A stretch of 64,000 nucleotides of DNA from Agelas oroides. Taxonomy: Eukaryota > Porifera > Demospongiae > Agelasida > Agelasidae. The position numbers were made by a program, and so were the translations under genes. Positions 1-10,598 of this stretch are shown here, piece after piece; within the stretch, counting starts at the first letter, position 1; every line of letters begins with the position of its first letter. The stretch covers positions 9,698,205-9,762,204 of the forward strand of contig OX422187.1 in the NCBI GenBank assembly GCA_949130485.1, given 5' to 3'. The notes below the pieces were generated by a model. The model searched no databases. It saw only the letters and a program-made list of their open reading frames with translations, and was not told the DNA's origin.

Positions 1-1010
1 CTTAGTCGCTTGATACGGTAGCACATAAGCTGGTGAAGCTTGGGTTGATAGCACAGCTTCTGCTTGAGAAGAGTGATCATGCCCACTGCTAGTCAGTCAT
101 GTATGCTTCATGATACTTTAAATGACAGATGAATATGTAGGCAGCTATGGACAGACTGTATCCTGCAACTGTGATCTTTGAGAACCAGAGTAAACTTATG
201 TCACACTACTGTCTATGCTATAGCCTTTTACTCACAACTTTCCCCCCTCCCAAGAGGCTTTTGTACCAAGCTATCCATGCTAGAACCTTCACACAAGTTG
301 GACACAGGCTGCCTTCACTTGTAGCAATAACAATAACATGATCTTCATCTGTTGTTTAGCTTATTTTAATATGTGTGGTTCTGTGCAGTGAGATAGAGGA
401 TACTATGACTGATTGATCTAAAGCAGGATGCAGCTTTACAGGTAAGGGAATCTCGTCATAGGCCATAAAAATGATTTTTAGTGCAAAAAAAGTGTCAGTC
501 CAGGAGTCCATTCCAGTAGACCATTCCAGTAGTTTAGTTCAGTGATTACTGACAGTCTCAAGTAGCACATGACTGCCTACATAGTATATAAACTGACAAG
601 GGAATGTCATCTAGCTACTGGAAGTGGCTCAAGTGATAGTAAGGGGATTGCTTGCACACTCTGTGCTTTCTCTAGGACTCAAGTTCTTCAAGTGATTGCC
701 ACCCGCAAAAGGAACTCTTGCTAACAGGGATTCACTAGGATTTTTAGTTTCGTAAATGGCTTTCTACTCACTGACAAGAAAGCGAATCTCTTGTGTGAAT
801 CACCAACCATACACATGCAGATCTGGTAACCAGCTGAGGTAATTTTACCAGTTCCATAGGTTGTTGAATTTCTACTACTAAAGAGCTGCAGTGCTGTAGC
901 TTTAAAGCGTGATGCTATGACATTGCATGCAGATGCTAAATTATATATGTAGCTCTGTATGTATGAAATATGTATTCCTGAACCTGACAAGGTCTGGCAT
1001 GCAGTATGAA
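1..1010. other. Intergenic stretch, no gene seen
   Basis: I see no convincing coding region, splice-bounded exon or RNA gene here. The open frames are short, begin at non-ATG codons in part, and lack recognisable domains. Confidence 0.5.
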
Positions 1011-2234
1011 GGTTGAACCAGGGTTCTCGCTAGGTCTTTAGCGGATGGTTTTGCACCATTTGGTTAATCAGTGCAGCACCATTTGGATGTGGTAAATTTA
1101 GGTAAGAGCACCATTTGGTGGATCACTTCCTAAACCCTGCCCATAGCAGTTACTATCCTGGCTTCCCACTTAACGTTTTTTCGATAGTGGTGTGTAGAGA
1201 GGGCGTTTCATACCTGCCTATTGTACTATGCACCATTTGGAAGTAGATTTCTATGGGTATTAGTAAAACCCGGAAGGGAACGAACGAGCGGAACGAACGG
1301 AACGTAGCTAAGAGCAAGGTACGACCCTGCTTTCTGCTTTTTAGTATCACAAAAGCACTCTCCAAGGTGTTGTGTTTGATTCTGGCCTCTAGCGCTGCAC
1401 GCATTTAACCGTATGCCCCTCTCCAGTAGTTCGTTTGTGCCTTAGCGTCGCGCTTTTCACATAGCGGCATTTCCCTAGAAGGGACATAGTTGCTGGCACT
1501 CCTGTCTAAGACGATGGTAATCATACTGAGGGTAAGCTCGGTGCTGAGCACTGCACCACAGAGCTGTAGATTAACAGACGCTCGACTTGGAGCAGAAACG
1601 GTAGGAATATACTAGCGGATACGAAGGCTTATTAAAAATTTAAAGCTTACCTCGAGCAGTTGTAATTTACTGTGGATTCCAGCAGCAAAGCAAGTAGCAA
1701 GAGAACAGTTTAGCAAAGTTAGTCGACGTACGCGTTTAGCTACCGGCGCACGCGTCTGCGTTGCCTCACACTTGACTTCCTGCCCAGGATGCAGTCATTA
1801 AGTTTACAAACAACTTTCCTGGCTACCCATCGACGATTTTTGTAACTTATAGGGCACAGTATGAGTCCTACACACAGTTAGAGCACAGACATTAGCAGTC
1901 ACACGACGGTGCGTAAATTTTTCCCGGGAATTCCGTTCGTTCCACTCGTTCCGTTCCGTTCCGTTCCGTTCCGGTGTCATAGGGAATTTGGCTTCCCCGG
2001 TTTTTGGTACCCCCGAGCCAAATTCCCTAGGGATTTTGGAACCCCCGAGTAAAATACGCTGAGGGATTCTGGCACCCTGCGGTGCATCCCTTGGGGAATT
2101 TGGCATCCCGCGACGGTACAGCTCAACGAATCGGATTGCTGAGCTTATCAAAAGGTGTCAGTCATGGTGAACTTGCGTGACTACTTGAAGAGCGTGTGGT
2201 ACTCTACATGTCACATTTACCGAGAATCAGAATC

Positions 2235-2597
2235 ATGGCGGACTATGCAGCGGAGATTGAAGTTCGGTCGGACGGTGAGGCGGAGCGTGAAGAGCTAACG
2301 AACTACGACGAAGTGCAGGACTACCTAGCCAACGGTACCTACCCCGAAGGAGCGACAAAAGCAGGGAAAGCTGTTATTAGGAAAAGGGCAAAAAAGTTCC
2401 AACTCGTGGATGGTGTCCTTCACTACAAGGACCTCGTTACCAGACCTATTTCCCCCAATGGAGATTGAACTGTTCTGCAGCCAGAAACATATGATGATAT
2501 GGTCGAGTGTGACACGTGTGGGGACCTCAAGTGTGTCGGTCTACAGCAATTTCCAGCAGAAAGCGAACAGTGGAACTGTAATAAATGTTTCAAGTGA
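2235..2597 (+). pseudogene. Integrase N-terminal segment plus PHD-like zinc finger, catalytic core missing
   Basis: An ATG at 2235 opens a 77-codon frame ending in TGA at 2466-2468. It contains YLANGTYPEGATKAGKAV, RKRAKKFQL and VDGVLHYKD, the segment that normally lies just before the zinc-binding domain of gypsy/Ginger integrases. After the TGA the same frame continues to 2597 with a cysteine cluster (CDTC, CVGL, WNCNKC) that resembles a shortened PHD finger. The H2C2 zinc domain and the DDE catalytic core are absent. I infer an internal deletion that joined the two ends of a longer transposase gene; the TGA then breaks the frame. It is not expected to be active. Confidence 0.6.
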
Positions 2598-2664
2598 TTG
2601 TAGTATTGTATTGTTACATAAGGTGCCATAACAGAAGTGATTGATTTTAAAGCTAATATATTAA

Positions 2665-2920
2665 GGTGGCACGGTACCCTGTATTTTCAAGGTCAACAAA
2701 CCTGGAATCCAAGTTGATAGTCTTCTTTTTCTTGTTAAAATTTTAGCGCACAGTCCGTTTTGGGAGTCTCAAACCGTTCACGGTCCGTAAAATTGGGGAT
2801 TTTCCCCGTTTCCTGTCGGCATTGCCATCCAATAATCAGTTTATAATTAAGTTAGTTAAGATGTGGCCTGGCGGCACCCTTCATGTGGTGCTCGGAACTT
2901 TGAAGATAAGCTTAGATCGA

Positions 2921-2958
<38 letters not shown>

Positions 2959-3684
2959 GGAGTTTAGTAGAGTGCTGTAGTGTCAGTAGCTGTGAGTAGT
3001 GCGTGATGCCTGCTTGTGAAAGCAAGCTTGTGTCTAGAAGCAGCAGAAAGGCCACAGTGGCCAAGACTGTATTTGTTGAGTAGGCCCAGGTCTCGCGGCC
3101 GTATGCCTAGTCTAGTTGGTGACCGTGGCCAGGTGCTTCGAGTGCTGGGCTGGGCTTTAACTAGAATACGCAATTTATCGTTTGTGCTACAGTCTGACAG
3201 ACAAGGGAGCTGAACGGTGGCTGTGTGTGGAACAGAGCCGTGAGTTGTTTAGCGACATAAGGGGGAGAGGTGGGGCTAGTAATGCTTGCTTCCACTCGTG
3301 AATGAGCCCCTCCCGTAGACAAGCTGTGAATTTTTCGAAATGTGCATTCATTTTGGTGCAGTCAAAGTTGTCCATTCCAAGAGTAGTGACAAACATGAGT
3401 CTAGCCTGACTTTGAGAGTAGCTTTGAACAAAAGCTGGCATAGATTGATTTGAGATACATTGGTGGTTGGGACGCTACCTACAGTGAGTGTGTAGATGCG
3501 TCCATCGAGTGGCAATTTTGGGTTCATGAATATATTAATGAGCTACTAAAACCCTTTTTAAAATTAGGCAAAGCAAGATTGCCCTAAACCAAACCCTAAC
3601 CCTGAAACTAGGAGTAACCCTGGTCCTGACTGTAACCCAAGTTTATGTTTTCGTTAACCTCCGCCGAGGGACGACCGTGCCACC
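2665..3684. mobile_element. TTAA-flanked non-autonomous element (piggyBac-like by target site)
   Basis: Ends are GGTGGCACGG and CCGTGCCACC, and each is bordered by TTAA (2661-2664 and 3685-3688). The TTAA target is typical of piggyBac, but the ends do not begin with the usual CC, so the family call is tentative. No transposase frame is present. It holds a run of 30 A (2924-2953), possibly the tail of an older retroposed sequence. Confidence 0.6.
2924..2953 (+). repeat. Poly(A) run of 30
   Basis: An uninterrupted A30 inside the TTAA-type element. It may mark the 3' end of a retroposed sequence inserted on the plus strand, but I could not define a start or a duplication. Confidence 0.6.
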
Positions 3685-4199
3685 TTAATAGTATGGAATT
3701 ATGCATGGGGATGCCAAATTCCCTGTTCGGTGGGGGATACCAAAAGCACTGAGGGGGTTCCAAAATCCCTAGGGGATTTGGCTCGGGGATGCCAAATTCT
3801 CGGGGGTGCCGGATCCCCTATGACACCGGGTTTTACTGATACCCGATTTCTATAGCGAGAACCCTGGGTTGAACACTTTCCATCTGACAACCTGATCCAA
3901 AGCTATAGCATCGTGGCTCTACTATAGTGGGAATTGAAGAACCTCTCAGATTCAATGTAGTATGCCCACTGAGATTACTTCCTTCAAAACGTTTACTAGG
4001 TATTTGAAATTCAGCCGGCAATTTTTGAATCCAACTATATGAAGTAATTTAATAACAGTAGTTTGGATAAAACTGGTATGTGTGTAGCTTTTTCATCTGG
4101 CCACTTTATCATGCACAAGAGAAATTATTTTTACACTACTGCATGGACAGCACTCCTTGTCCTGATCTGATTAGTGATGATGGGTTTTTCCATTTGCAG

Positions 4200-5884
4200 A
4201 GGTTTCCACGGAATATTCTACGTGATGATTACAGACCCGAAGGGAAGGATTATGTCTTTTGCAAAGCTCTGTCATATGCTTTGGCTGTCAACTATGCAAG
4301 GTACGAAATGTTCTGTTACTCCTGTTTGGGGTGAAAGTGTTTGCAAGTTGTGGTTGTACGTTTAATGGGATAAAGTGTGATGAACACCTCATCCCAAGAC
4401 GCCATCAAAGTCACTTTGACAAATTGGATATCTCTTGTGCACAACTCCTGCAACTTGTGACAAGCTACTACTGTCCAGATACTGTCCAAGTCGATCTTGT
4501 GAAGTTCCTTTCTTCTGATTTCTTTGCTCACCGGTCTAGCCTAAGCACTTTGAAGAGTGCATTTAGCAATGCGAAAGCCCTTCTTTTTGATATCTTAGCC
4601 GAAGATCCTATGATAGGTGAGGAGAATGTCAGTTTTGATGTAGAGGAGCATCAGTTAGCAAAGTCAGCATCACTCCTTGTGGAAGCAGTTCTTGCCTCTG
4701 AGAAGCCGCAACTCAGCACTTTGATTTTTGACAACTTTACAGCAGAAGATCTAGCTGCTGTCCTGAGAGCAGTAGCTCCCCTGTTTTATCAACCTCTGCA
4801 TGCCCCACGGTACTACAATGAGGGTGCACTGAATGCATTACCATACGGTGGTCTAAAGTGCTTGGATATGTTTGCATTTGATAATTCACCTATCAAAAAT
4901 GAGTATGTTGAAGCAGCTCATGAAATTGAGACATTGCTCCAAGCCCAATGTCTCACCACCATCATCTTTCGAGGGATTGTTGAAAGTGACAAGATAAACA
5001 CACCTTTTGCAGAACATGAGCATCCAAATTTTGTTCTTGCTCTCTCCCGGTTCATACAGCAGTCACAGTTTCACTGCCTTTACTTTGAGGGACAAACGAT
5101 GCATTCATCTTGTATGCAGCTGCTTTTGCATACATTCTTCACCACTCCTTGTTCACACGAACAACGACTCATACTTAAGTATGTAGATTTGGTAGAAGGC
5201 GAATATATCAAGCAATTACAGTGCAACCAGATTGTCCCCTTTCCAAAGAGCAATATTGATTGCAAGCACCTAGAAATCTGTGCTTGTACAGGTCCTGAAT
5301 GGTTTTTCCGCTGGTTGTTCAGTTATGCACAGTTGCGGTTGAATACACTGAAAATTGGTGACAATGGAGAGTACATCTGTGATCAAACCTCATTGGATGA
5401 CATACAAGCATTTGACTGCATGATAACTTCCCCCAAGGACCTGCAAGTTCCTAATCTCCATTTTAAGTATACTAATCTGAAAGTTGATCCTGCCTACATG
5501 GAAGGTTCAAAGAAGCTGATCAAGTTATTCCAGAGTCCATTGTTAAAGTCACTGACCTTGGAAGGTATGACTTTTGAGTGCTTTTTTTCCTACTTACTAG
5601 AGAGTCTTCAAGGGAGGCAGAATCCATTGTGTTCTCTTAGCCTCCTTTCCGCTGAAATAGGGAAACAACCAGACAAGCTAATCCAACGATTCTTTGATAT
5701 CTTGTATTCTTCCCCTCTACTGAGTGAGTTTGAACTCCACCTGGAAAACAATGACTTTCAGCCTCGACATTTTGAAATGATGTATCAATCATGGAAGAAG
5801 AATTCTTGTGGAAAAAAGCTGAAAAGCCTGACATTCCTGGAGAAGGATATGTTACAAGACATTCGGCTAAGGGAGATGAGTTAG
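4200..5884 (+). CDS. LRR-like protein, two visible exons, 5' end not found
   Basis: A long exon runs to TAG at 5884. Its frame has no ATG until far inside, so the translation must enter from an upstream exon. A fitting exon is 4200-4300, after the acceptor TTTTTCCATTTGCAG and before the donor GTACGA; joined in phase 2 to an acceptor at 4348 (TTTGCAAG) it gives a 47-bp intron and an open frame throughout. The first coding exon is not identified. The product has irregular leucine-rich segments such as PQLSTLIFDNFT, LKSLTLEGMTF and LCSLSLLSAEIG, without a signal peptide or membrane segment in what is visible. I do not recognise the family and assign no function; a protein-interaction role would be the default guess for such repeats. 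A decayed inverted copy of its last third lies at 52.7-53.3 kb, so this is the parent or sister locus of a segmental duplication. Confidence 0.55.
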
Positions 5885-6280
5885 TAGTAAATCAACCTAC
5901 ATAGTATGCTCTTTCTTTAGACTGCACCTTTTCTCTGCTGGTTGTCAGATGTTGAGAATGACTGCCAAATTTGGCAGTAGCTACTATCATAATACCAGTA
6001 TAGCCACAGAACAGTTAAACTATTTGTCCATGTACAGTAATATGAGTTGTCATGCAGCGATTACCAATTGTTACAAAGCACAATCATGTGATCCTCATGT
6101 GACGCGTACTGAACAATCACTAATGAGATATATCTTGCGGTCAGCTGCAGGTCACTGAACTCATGAGCATCATGTGAACCATGGTCCCCATTGTACTGAC
6201 AACTATTACTCTCCATCACATCTATGAGTATGTACTGTTGTTGGCTACAGAGTAGAAGCTGCATGGACTAGCAAGCTACA
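5885..6280. other. Intergenic spacer shared with the duplicated block
   Basis: No gene seen. The sequence around 5940-6100 recurs inverted at about 52.4-52.6 kb, showing that LRR-like gene, spacer and cysteine-rich gene were duplicated together. Confidence 0.6.
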
Positions 6281-6304
6281 TATAATAATTATTATAGAGT
6301 GATG

Positions 6305-7262
6305 GCCAACAGATGATTGAAGCTGTAGCTGGCTGTGGTTGGTCAGGCCACATGCCTGGACCAGGAGGCAGTGGGTCATGTCCCTCTCCAGTCAGTAGCC
6401 AAACATGCCCAGTAACCCCTAGCTACCAGCAAATTCAAAGTCAAGGAAATCTTTGGCCGTGTCCCAGTTACACTCGCAGCACTGGAGGACAATACTATGG
6501 CAATTGTACAAATGGAGAGGGAAGCTATCCCCAAGTCCAAGCTGCAGCTCCACCCGGCTGGGGTTGCATCCAGGCTAAGCATTTGTCCAGACCCCCATTA
6601 GGTTTCACACAGTCAAATTCTGGTCTTTATTAAATGATGAATCATTAACCATCCGCCAGTTAATTTTTGGTTGTACTGCTCCACTGATACGATGCAACAT
6701 AGTTCACAATCAAGATTTACAGACACCGATTATCCAGTTGAAGTATGGTGGAGTCCAGCAACCATCAAGTGGACAACAGCAACCAAGAGATGTAGTTGGA
6801 TTAAAATTGTGATACTATCCTGCCAGAGTAAAGGAAGTATGACCTCCAGGAATGCTGTTTGTGTTGTTGGTGGAAAGGTTGTGGAATATGGCGTGGTACA
6901 TACTTAACCAGGTCGAAAGCTTTATGCTTGGAATCCGTATGGACAGTAAATGCTGGCACAACCAACAGTTATCGAAGGCTTTATGCAACTCAATGGAATC
7001 AAGTTGGTTGTTATTTTATTGGTGAAATGGGATCAACATGTAACAGTGACGGAGGCTGGTTTAATGAACAGGTTGCAAGCAATAGCTACTTCCTTGGAAC
7101 GTACTCCAACCAACCTGAGCTGTACATATATTACCTTGGCCAAATGTACCTTTTTGTCCCAGGGTTAGCAAATAGTTACGTCATTTACGAGGAGGCCTGG
7201 TATTCTACTATGGGTGACTTTGTACGTCTATATAATCCTGCCTTTGTTAGGGAGACTAGAGG
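6305..7262 (+). pseudogene. Cysteine-rich secreted protein gene, copy 1 (broken)
   Basis: The first part (from the segment GQQMIEAVAGCGWSGHMP onwards) reads through CPSPVSSQTCPVTPSY and YYGNCTNGEGS and is open to about 6526. The next 285 bases (about 6527-6811) are in reverse orientation compared with copy 2 at 51-52 kb, so the middle of the gene is inverted. The frame resumes later with CYFIGEMGSTCNSDGGWF, and is ended by a complete hAT transposon inserted at 7263. The family is unknown to me: many cysteines, tryptophans and glycines, and a signal-peptide-like start in copy 2, suggest an extracellular domain protein. No catalytic motif was recognised. All four copies in the window are defective. 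Confidence 0.55.
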
Positions 7263-7783
7263 CAGTGTTGTTTTAGTTCCAAGTTTTCTTGGCCTCTTAG
7301 TTCTTAGTTTAATTAACACACACAACTTTGTAGTAGCATAGTTTGTAGTTTTAATTAAGAAAGTAAACAGCCACCAAATTAGTTTTTGGTAATTAATCAA
7401 TGCTATCAGGCTTCTTATAGTTTGTTTTTAGTTTTAATTACTAAAGGGATATTAAGCCATATATTTAGTTAGTTTATGATAGTTACCATGCACAGCATGC
7501 ACAACAATTGTGTGCAAAAACTGTATCAAAAAGCTTTCCAAGACAAGTCATAAGCACACAGGCAGGTACAACAACAAATCAATAAGAGATGAACTGCAAG
7601 AGGTGAACTTAAAGAAAAAAAACTGCCTACAGGCTTTGATACAACCACAAATCAATAAGAGACCTCAAAGAGCTAACATCAAAGAGAGCACTGCTTTGAT
7701 TTGATATCAATACAAGATGACCTTAAGTAACATAGTCATAATTACTGAAATCACTACTCAATAAATCCACAGTTAAGATAAAC

Positions 7784-9862
7784 TTACAGAAAGTGTCTAT
7801 TCCTCCTTAGCAATATTTCACATTCAAGATTTCGATCCGAAAGACGATTGCGTTTACCGGCTGTTGATTCGCCAGCAGTAGAAAATACCCGCTCAATGGG
7901 TGCAGAAGAGGCTGGGATTGTTAATATATCCACTGCAACTGAGCTAAGTAAGGGGTAATTCTTTTCATGGGAAATCCAATAAGTGATAGGGTCAACTTTT
8001 TCCACAACAGACTCGACTGTCTGAAAATACCGCTCAACCTCTGCTTTTTCTAGAGGGATGGCGGATGTTTTTCTAAGTCCCTCCTTCCATTTCTCTTCCA
8101 AAATCCGATTGAGGTGTTTAAAACGCTTGGTTGGAGGTTCCTCGCAATCTTGAACGATGATGTCATGAGACGTCGATTCATTCTCACTTGAAGAGCTAGC
8201 ATCATTTTTCTCTCTTGCTGCTTCCTTTAACTTCTTGACGAGCTCTTGTTTGACACAATCCAATTGAGCTGCACTTAACAGCAGTCTATACCTCGGATCA
8301 AGTGAGGTTGCAACAATGAAGATGCTCTCATGGTCTGTGTCACCAGGATCGGTATACTTCCTAAAACGTCTCTTAAGCTCCCTCAGCAGCAAGGCTGCTG
8401 CTTCACACACTTCTGGCTCTGGATTGCGCTTGAATTCCTCAAGATGAAGGCAAAGGTCCATTATAGCTGGAACAACACAAGATAAAGTGGTAAATTCTTC
8501 ACCCTGAACAAGCGCTGTGAAAATAGCAAAAGGATGGAGCAGATCCCGCAGCGCCTCAAGTAGCTTCCATTCACTGACTGCTAGATTGTCCCATTCTAAC
8601 TCTTCGAGGACAGAAGTCAAGGAGTTTCGTACTTCCAACATACGATTGATCATTAAATACGTTGAACTCCATCGTGTTGGGCAATCTCGAACAAGCTTTT
8701 TACCGCTGAGCAACACCAAACTCTCAGTAGCTTTTCCTGAAGAGTTGACCTTTCTTATGAGAGTGTGAGCACGATTCAAAACACCTTTGAAAGCAGTAAT
8801 TTCGGAGAACTTGTTTACAACGAGCTGTAGCGTGTGTGCGAAGCAACTGACACGACCAAGTGAATGAAAAGCAATTGCTTGATCACATTCTCGGTCTTCA
8901 AAATCAATGCTCTCAAAGTCTGACTCTTGCTCTTCCAACTCTTGTTCTTCCATATTTTCCTCTTCGTCTTCTTCATCATCTTCATCATCCTGAAGAACCT
9001 GAAGTTGCACACGAAACGCTGCCACCATGTTGCTGCCATTATCTGTCAGTGAAGCTAACACTTTGGTAGGATGAATCTCCCACTCACCTAGCACCTCATC
9101 TACAACCTTTCTGATGTAAGCTCCTGTGTGAGCTGACACCATCCTTCGCACAGCAAGTGTGACACAGTGTCTGCGATGGTCTTTTCTCGAGAAAAAATGG
9201 GCCGTAATGCCTAGATAAGACGACGTAAGGCCCTTTTTTGACCATACATCAGCGCAAATGCTGATTTTTCTTGCTTCATGCAAGAAGGTGCCAATCCTGG
9301 CTTTCAACTCAATCAGAACCTTCTGCACTTCTTTGACAATCAGTGTCCTACTAGGAGTGCTGTAGCGATTGTCAAGTGTGGCCAAGAGGTCACGAAATTC
9401 GAGATTCTCAACAATACTGTATGCTACATTGGAACTCCCAACAAATATTGCCAGCTTTTTTGTAATTTCGGTTTGTCGCCGGCTACTTTTCTCATAGGTT
9501 TGTCCGCTTTTGAGAGATTCTGCCAGTGTTAACTGATGGCTCACCTTCAAAGATGCCGCCTTCCTCTCGCACTCCTTTTCTGCTTTGGTCTTTTTTTCTG
9601 CCTCCTCTTTTTCAAGAAGTGCTGCGTACACCTCGGGGTGTGCTATTCGGAGGTGGTTTTTCAAATTTGTGGGAAATTTTCCGGGAATTTGCTTTCCACA
9701 GATTTGCTGGTTGTCTGTCTTGACAGTGCAGCTGCTCTTCTTTTCATCAGCATCAAATTCAAAATACTGCCAAACTTGACTTTTTCTTCGACCCGATGTA
9801 CCAGGCGTACCTTCGCTGCCAGCTGACTCGGAAAATATCGGTGACACTGGCGGCTCTGCCAT
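7784..9862 (-). CDS. hAT transposase with BED zinc finger
   Basis: The 692-codon frame starts at ATG 9862-9860; a longer reading begins at a TTG ten codons earlier. Near the N-terminus (about residues 26-75) is a BED-type zinc finger: VWQYFEFD, paired cysteines and the H-x-H-like end LKNHLRIAHPEVY. The centre carries the RNase-H-like transposase region with DVWSKKGLTSSYLGITAHF, ASLTDNGSNMVAAF and RVSCFAHTLQLVV followed by RDCPTRWSSTYLMINR. An acidic, low-complexity insertion (EDDEEDEEENMEEQELEEQE) sits in the middle. The C-terminus is the hAT dimerisation region with YPLLSSVAVDILTIPASSAP, ERVFSTAGE and NRLSDRNLECEILLR. Length and order match hAT transposases of the ZBED type. It would cut and reinsert elements with matching ends in the nucleus. 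No disruption is visible, so it may be active. Confidence 0.93.
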   Translation of the reverse strand: MAEPPVSPIFSESAGSEGTPGTSGRRKSQVWQYFEFDADEKKSSCTVKTDNQQICGKQIPGKFPTNLKNHLRIAHPEVYAALLEKEEAEKKTKAEKECERKAASLKVSHQLTLAESLKSGQTYEKSSRRQTEITKKLAIFVGSSNVAYSIVENLEFRDLLATLDNRYSTPSRTLIVKEVQKVLIELKARIGTFLHEARKISICADVWSKKGLTSSYLGITAHFFSRKDHRRHCVTLAVRRMVSAHTGAYIRKVVDEVLGEWEIHPTKVLASLTDNGSNMVAAFRVQLQVLQDDEDDEEDEEENMEEQELEEQESDFESIDFEDRECDQAIAFHSLGRVSCFAHTLQLVVNKFSEITAFKGVLNRAHTLIRKVNSSGKATESLVLLSGKKLVRDCPTRWSSTYLMINRMLEVRNSLTSVLEELEWDNLAVSEWKLLEALRDLLHPFAIFTALVQGEEFTTLSCVVPAIMDLCLHLEEFKRNPEPEVCEAAALLLRELKRRFRKYTDPGDTDHESIFIVATSLDPRYRLLLSAAQLDCVKQELVKKLKEAAREKNDASSSSENESTSHDIIVQDCEEPPTKRFKHLNRILEEKWKEGLRKTSAIPLEKAEVERYFQTVESVVEKVDPITYWISHEKNYPLLSSVAVDILTIPASSAPIERVFSTAGESTAGKRNRLSDRNLECEILLRRNRHFL

Positions 9863-10047
9863 TTCAAGGAACGAGTCAATGTCCAAAAGCAAGTCGTCGT
9901 TTTACAGAAACAAGTAACGAGTATAAACGAGTTTAAACACGCACGATTGTAGACCACGTGTTACACGTGTTGGAACGAAACAAGAATGAATTGGTCTTGT
10001 TCCCAGGCCAGGCCCACATCGGATGGGCCGGGGATTCAGGAAAAACT

Positions 10048-10122
10048 CAGCCTCGTTCCCAGGCCTTCTATCACAGCTAATGCGCGCGTTAGTACTATAT
10101 AGAAGGCCTGGGAACGAGGCTA
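10048..10122. mobile_element. 75-bp foldback element, 9-bp target duplication
   Basis: Ends CAGCCTCGTTCCCAGGCC and its near complement GGCCTGGGAACGAGGCTA, flanked by exact 9-bp copies of GGAAAAACT (10039-10047 and 10123-10131). It sits inside the hAT transposon. It belongs to a family seen at 23215, 24091, 55953, 56734 and 63404. A 9-bp duplication points to Mutator-like mobilisation. Confidence 0.8.
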
Positions 10123-10330
10123 GGAAAAACTATTAACATGTGTAGTTGTGCCGTGTAGTATTGGTAATTATAATTACAAGACCATGGTGCTTTGGTTTAG
10201 TTTTAGTTTAATTAGCAAATATATTTCATGCAATAGTTAGTTGTTAGTTTTAATTATCAATATACAAAAACGGCAAAAGGTGTAGTTTTGGTAATAGTTA
10301 TAGTATAACTAAAACAACACTGACTAGAGG

Positions 10331-10598
10331 CCAGGGAATTAAGCCATAAATCGAAAAAATGTATTTGTAAAGTTCTATTACAAGTGCAGTGCATCTGTGC
10401 AGTATCATTTCACCGACAAACTTGAAAACAAAATCAAATTGATGTACAATGTGAAACAATTTTACTACCAAATTGAATCAATACACCTAGGCATCAGTTC
10501 GGCACAATGCTACAACCTTTAACATTATAACTATAGCCAGTATGTGCATGTTACATGGAAAACATTCCAAACATAAGCTAACCAAATACTAAATAGTT
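10331..10598. other. No feature seen
   Basis: Sequence resuming after the hAT right duplication; AT-rich, no coding frame or repeat recognised. It may include the 3' untranslated region of the minus-strand gene that ends at 10599. Confidence 0.4.

Larger units (their letters stand above)
1975..3825. mobile_element. Ginger-like DNA transposon fossil
   Basis: The element begins TGTCATAGGG and ends CCCCTATGACA. Its terminal inverted repeats extend for roughly 130 bp as imperfect complements (1975-2110 against 3700-3825). It is flanked by the 4-bp duplication CCGG (1971-1974 and 3826-3829). TGT...ACA ends with a 4-bp duplication, together with an integrase-type coding remnant inside (2235-2468), fit the Ginger superfamily, whose transposases are related to gypsy-type integrases. 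It lies close to the right end of the host hAT-type element. A TTAA-type element is nested inside it; without that, it is about 0.83 kb. Confidence 0.7.
1019..3866. mobile_element. Non-autonomous hAT-type element (outermost of three nested transposons)
   Basis: The ends are a 14-bp perfect inverted repeat, CAGGGTTCTCGCTA at 1019 and its complement ending at 3866. Both sides carry the same 8-bp sequence GGTTGAAC (1011-1018 and 3867-3874). A CAGGG end with an 8-bp target duplication is the hAT signature. No transposase frame is visible, so it would depend on a hAT enzyme supplied elsewhere. Without the nested insertion its own length is about 1.0 kb. The left part contains several copies of GCACCATTTGG (1050-1240). 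Confidence 0.8.
7263..10322 (-). mobile_element. Complete autonomous hAT transposon
   Basis: Perfect 16-bp terminal inverted repeats CAGTGTTGTTTTAGTT at 7263-7278 and its complement at 10307-10322. The flanking 8-bp duplication is ACTAGAGG (7255-7262 and 10323-10330). Subterminal regions are full of TTAGTTTTAATTA-like motifs, as is common for hAT transposase binding regions. The single long open frame on the minus strand encodes a BED-finger transposase. Exact repeats, exact duplication and an unbroken frame suggest a recent insertion. A small 9-bp-duplication foldback element is nested at 10048-10122. Confidence 0.93.

Noticed and set aside
4259..4400. Translation start of the LRR-like protein at 4259
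   Set aside because: The codon there is TTG. No in-frame ATG lies near, and splice signals support entry from an upstream exon.
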